This document shows positions 59,526 through 64,000 of a stretch of DNA of 64,000 bases, piece by piece. The translations under genes were made by a program, and so were the position numbers. Source of the stretch: JAJDTQ01 sp963422385 (GTDB lineage: Bacteria > Desulfobacterota > Binatia > UBA9968 > JAJDTQ01); the NCBI GenBank assembly GCA_963422385.1, contig OY729432.1:3100001-3164000 (forward strand), written 5' to 3'. The notes beneath the pieces were generated by a model, which was not told where the DNA came from, did not search any database, and saw only the letters and a program-made list of their open reading frames with translations. The stretch's first letter is position 1, and each line of letters opens with the position of its first letter.

Positions 59526-60401
59526 ATGACACCGATCCAGCTCGGCAACCTGTACCAGACACTTCGTACCCGCGTTTCCATCCACTGTCCGAACAGTTGC
59601 GCTGAAATCTCGCTGCCGTTGCCAACCGACTTTGGCGATGAGTTGGGGTTTTATCGTTTGGTCATCTGGGGATATGCGCTCGTCAACGAAGCGGCAAGGT
59701 TCCCCATTGCATTCCTAGCGAATCTGCCGCCACTGAAGGCCAGCAGTTCATTCCGCAACGAAATGTCTACCTTGCGGAGCTACCTGACTCACAATTTGGG
59801 CATTATCAAGAAGCGGGATCAGAAGACATACGCTTTCGTTCATCGTTGGTTCAAGGATGCGTGCGGGTACGGAACTCCCCGAGAAGCCGCGCATTACGCC
59901 GCTTGCTGTGACTACCTCGCGGGAAGGCTTCAAGAAGTGCTCCAGGGCGCGGTTGAAGCATGTGACCTGCTTGATGATCCGGAGGATGGCCCAAGGCTTG
60001 TCGTCGACCTCAAGGGACGCATCGCCCTCGTATGGGAGGCGCATCAATTCGATCCGTTGGTGGAGAAGTGTGCCGCTCGGTTGGGCAATCCGGGAATCGA
60101 CCTGCTGGCACTCCGCTCAAGACATCTCGACAAGTGGCGCGAGGCGCTCTCCCAAGCCGACGAGGACGAACGCGAACGCGTTCTCGAACAGCGAATAGAC
60201 GCCGATCTTCTGGATGCCATGGGCGATGTTTTGCCACGAACCGTCCGGGAGAAATTGCAACGGGTTGCAGCGAGCACCGATGCGACTGTCGCCGCCCTGC
60301 TGTTGTTGCGTGAGGCCCGAGGGATCGGCGCGATGACACTGCCGCAGATCATTGAGCTTGTCGGATCCCAAGCCTTGGGGTCGGGTGACTCCGAAATTTG
60401 A
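59526..60401 (+). CDS. HEPN-like helical protein partnered with the STAND protein
   Basis: A 291-residue protein. It has no clear hit that I recognise, but STLRSYLTHNLGIIKKRD (81-98) holds R84-x4-H89, the catalytic pattern of HEPN-type RNases with a polar residue after R. The rest is mostly helical, with LDKWREALSQADEDERERVL and DATVAALLLLREARGIG near the C-terminus. ATG 59526 lies 11 bp after the STAND gene stop, so the two are one operon. It could be a ribonuclease effector or a regulator of the larger protein. Confidence 0.6.
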   Translation: MTPIQLGNLYQTLRTRVSIHCPNSCAEISLPLPTDFGDELGFYRLVIWGYALVNEAARFPIAFLANLPPLKASSSFRNEMSTLRSYLTHNLGIIKKRDQKTYAFVHRWFKDACGYGTPREAAHYAACCDYLAGRLQEVLQGAVEACDLLDDPEDGPRLVVDLKGRIALVWEAHQFDPLVEKCAARLGNPGIDLLALRSRHLDKWREALSQADEDERERVLEQRIDADLLDAMGDVLPRTVREKLQRVAASTDATVAALLLLREARGIGAMTLPQIIELVGSQALGSGDSEI

Positions 60402-60559
60402 CCTTGCCATTCGGATGGACGATTCTGCCGTCTCGTGCACATGAGGCGGGCTCGTCCGAGCAACGCTCCCCCAACAGCGTCTCTGCCTTGGCTGCGACGC
60501 CGACGACCGTGGCACTGCAGCGGGTTGTGTCCAAGCCTGGATAAGCTGCAGTTTTTCTG
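60402..60559. other. Intergenic region before nrdJ
   Basis: No gene, RNA or B12-riboswitch signature (no B12 box) was seen here. The tail of the region leads into the promoter of nrdJ. Confidence 0.5.
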
Positions 60560-60566
60560 TTGACAA

Positions 60567-60582
60567 ACACTATATGTGGTGG
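60567..60582. promoter_or_regulatory. NrdR box 1
   Basis: ACACTATATGTGGTGG matches the NrdR repressor consensus (ACAC-W-ATAT-W-T-W-GTGT) at nearly every strong position. It lies just downstream of the first -35. NrdR represses ribonucleotide reductase genes when dNTPs are sufficient. Confidence 0.65.
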
Positions 60583-60598
60583 ATACGCTACGGGTTTT

Positions 60599-60614
60599 AC
60601 ACAAGATGAGGACC
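60599..60614. promoter_or_regulatory. NrdR box 2 (weaker)
   Basis: ACACAAGATGAGGACC matches the left half-site well and the right half poorly. The distance from box 1 is exactly 32 bp, about three helical turns, the spacing expected for cooperative NrdR binding. Confidence 0.45.
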
Positions 60615-60641
60615 GATTATAATATCGTGTCAGGAGGAACC

Positions 60642-63380
<2,739 letters not shown>

Positions 63381-63448
63381 ACCGCTTGTCCTGAGAGCAT
63401 GGCAACCCGACCTGCAGGGAACGGCGGTTCGATGACTCGGATACGTTC

Positions 63449-64000
63449 CTATCTTCGGGGGCTCGCAGTCAGCACCAGCAGCGGCCACTCCTCCATCTCT
63501 TCCTCTGACTCCGCCGACCGGATGGCTTGGGCGGTTCGCCACGGCTCGATCTGGTCGCAGTAGTGCGGCGACGCTGGATTGCCGGCCTGGCCCGGAACCA
63601 TGACGAAATGTGAGCGGATCGGATCGCTCAGAGTGACCAGCATCCGGAGCGATGCACCGATGACCTGATCGTAGGGGCGCGAGTGGCGGTAGTAGGAGTT
63701 GTTGACGGTGCAGCCATCGCCTTCGGCTGCGGAGGGATCCAGCGAGAAGAACGGCGCCAGCCACTTCCTGGTTCCAAGCGCGTGCTGCAGGGTGAGGGTA
63801 TGGAGCCGGCCCCAGGACCAGCGATCGGGGTGGGGGCCTTGCCGTTTCGTGAGTTCCGCTGTCGCTTCCCGCAGGCTCGCCGCCACCATCTCCCTGCGGC
63901 TGGTGTCGCGGAACCACACCGAACCGGGGTCCGTGAGGATGTCGTCCAGTGGCGCCACGGGCTGGTTCAGGATTTCCGTATAGCTTGCCAACAGTTCTTC
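63449..64000 (-). CDS. Penicillin acylase-family protein (C-terminal part, cut by the window end)
   Basis: At least 184 residues of the C-terminal end of an Ntn-hydrolase of the penicillin amidase family. WSWGRLHTLTLQHALG and the PSAAEGDGCTVNNSYYRHSR block, with MLVTLSDPIRSHFVMVPGQAG, are typical of the beta chain. The catalytic serine and signal peptide lie beyond the right edge. Family members hydrolyse amide bonds of penicillins, acyl-homoserine lactones or other N-acyl compounds. The reading frame is open to base 64000, so an ATG/TTG near 63990 is not the true start. Confidence 0.82.
   Translation of the reverse strand, partial: EELLASYTEILNQPVAPLDDILTDPGSVWFRDTSRREMVAASLREATAELTKRQGPHPDRWSWGRLHTLTLQHALGTRKWLAPFFSLDPSAAEGDGCTVNNSYYRHSRPYDQVIGASLRMLVTLSDPIRSHFVMVPGQAGNPASPHYCDQIEPWRTAQAIRSAESEEEMEEWPLLVLTASPRR

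Larger units (their letters stand above)
60560..60623 (+). promoter_or_regulatory. nrdJ promoter region
   Basis: Two overlapping promoter candidates are seen. TTGACA (60560-60565) has a weak -10 near 60582-60589. TTTACA (60596-60601) is 16 bp from a perfect TATAAT (60618-60623), 18 nt before the start codon. Confidence 0.5.

Noticed and set aside
60402..60641. Cobalamin riboswitch upstream of nrdJ
   Set aside because: No B12 box or multi-stem pattern found; the region holds promoter and NrdR-like boxes instead.

Overview
The window is GC-rich chromosomal DNA from a Gram-negative bacterium. The envelope genes point that way: the outer-membrane lipid transport set mlaE-mlaF-mlaD, a lipoprotein MltA-type lytic transglycosylase and Lgt. 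The mix of amidohydrolases, M20 peptidases, LLM flavin oxidoreductase, ornithine cyclodeaminase-like enzymes, MFS/DMT exporters and a B12-dependent ribonucleotide reductase resembles uncultured proteobacterial or Tectomicrobia-like heterotrophs, but I cannot fix the taxon. No rRNA, tRNA or CRISPR array was seen.

Layout. 1-2244 is a graveyard holding a type I restriction hsdR with frameshifts and a large deletion, plus an IS66 transposase tail. 2245-6112 carries an epimerase-like protein, a flippase-like membrane protein, a Phd/VapC-type toxin-antitoxin pair and an MFS transporter. 6154-14506 (mostly minus strand) carries a phosphatidyltransferase, 3-hydroxyanthranilate dioxygenase, a phosphatase, a MetE-like protein, an MFS transporter, two paralogous amidohydrolases and a carboxyltransferase. 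A broken AlbA/TPR gene, a DMT transporter, a second toxin-antitoxin pair and a maleylacetate reductase-like enzyme follow. 18767-28872 is a minus-strand catabolic block: amidohydrolase, two M20 hydrolases, LLM oxidoreductase, Fic protein, opine-dehydrogenase-like, enolase-superfamily and M24 proteins, with a lone HicB.

29147-39587 is the defence island and the most interesting part. An orphan antitoxin with a broken VapC and a tyrosine recombinase lie beside an apparent DNA inversion switch. Two 131-bp inverted repeats (129 matching positions) bracket 1.26 kb. The segment contains, tail to tail, the expressed C-terminal specificity region of a 1295-residue Eco57I/type IIG-like DNA methyltransferase and a silent alternative of that region. 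Inversion would swap the target-recognition end in frame. The methyltransferase is encoded with a membrane-anchored dCTP-deaminase-like fragment and a PLD-SNF2 helicase, so the whole looks like a phase-variable restriction-type defence system.

39803-55932 is mostly housekeeping: two ornithine cyclodeaminase paralogues around mltA, a CtaG/TlpA/Lgt cluster, rlmD, the mla operon and a TrmN6-like methyltransferase. A 159-bp MITE-like element sits exactly at the stop codons of two convergent genes. 56029-60401 is a second defence candidate: a 1161-residue STAND-type P-loop protein with a SIR2-like N-terminus, followed by a protein with a HEPN-like R-x4-H motif. The window ends with nrdJ, preceded by two NrdR-like boxes, and a partial penicillin acylase. 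Three small genes, two of them antitoxins, have a -10 box only 6-7 nt before the ATG, which predicts leaderless transcripts.
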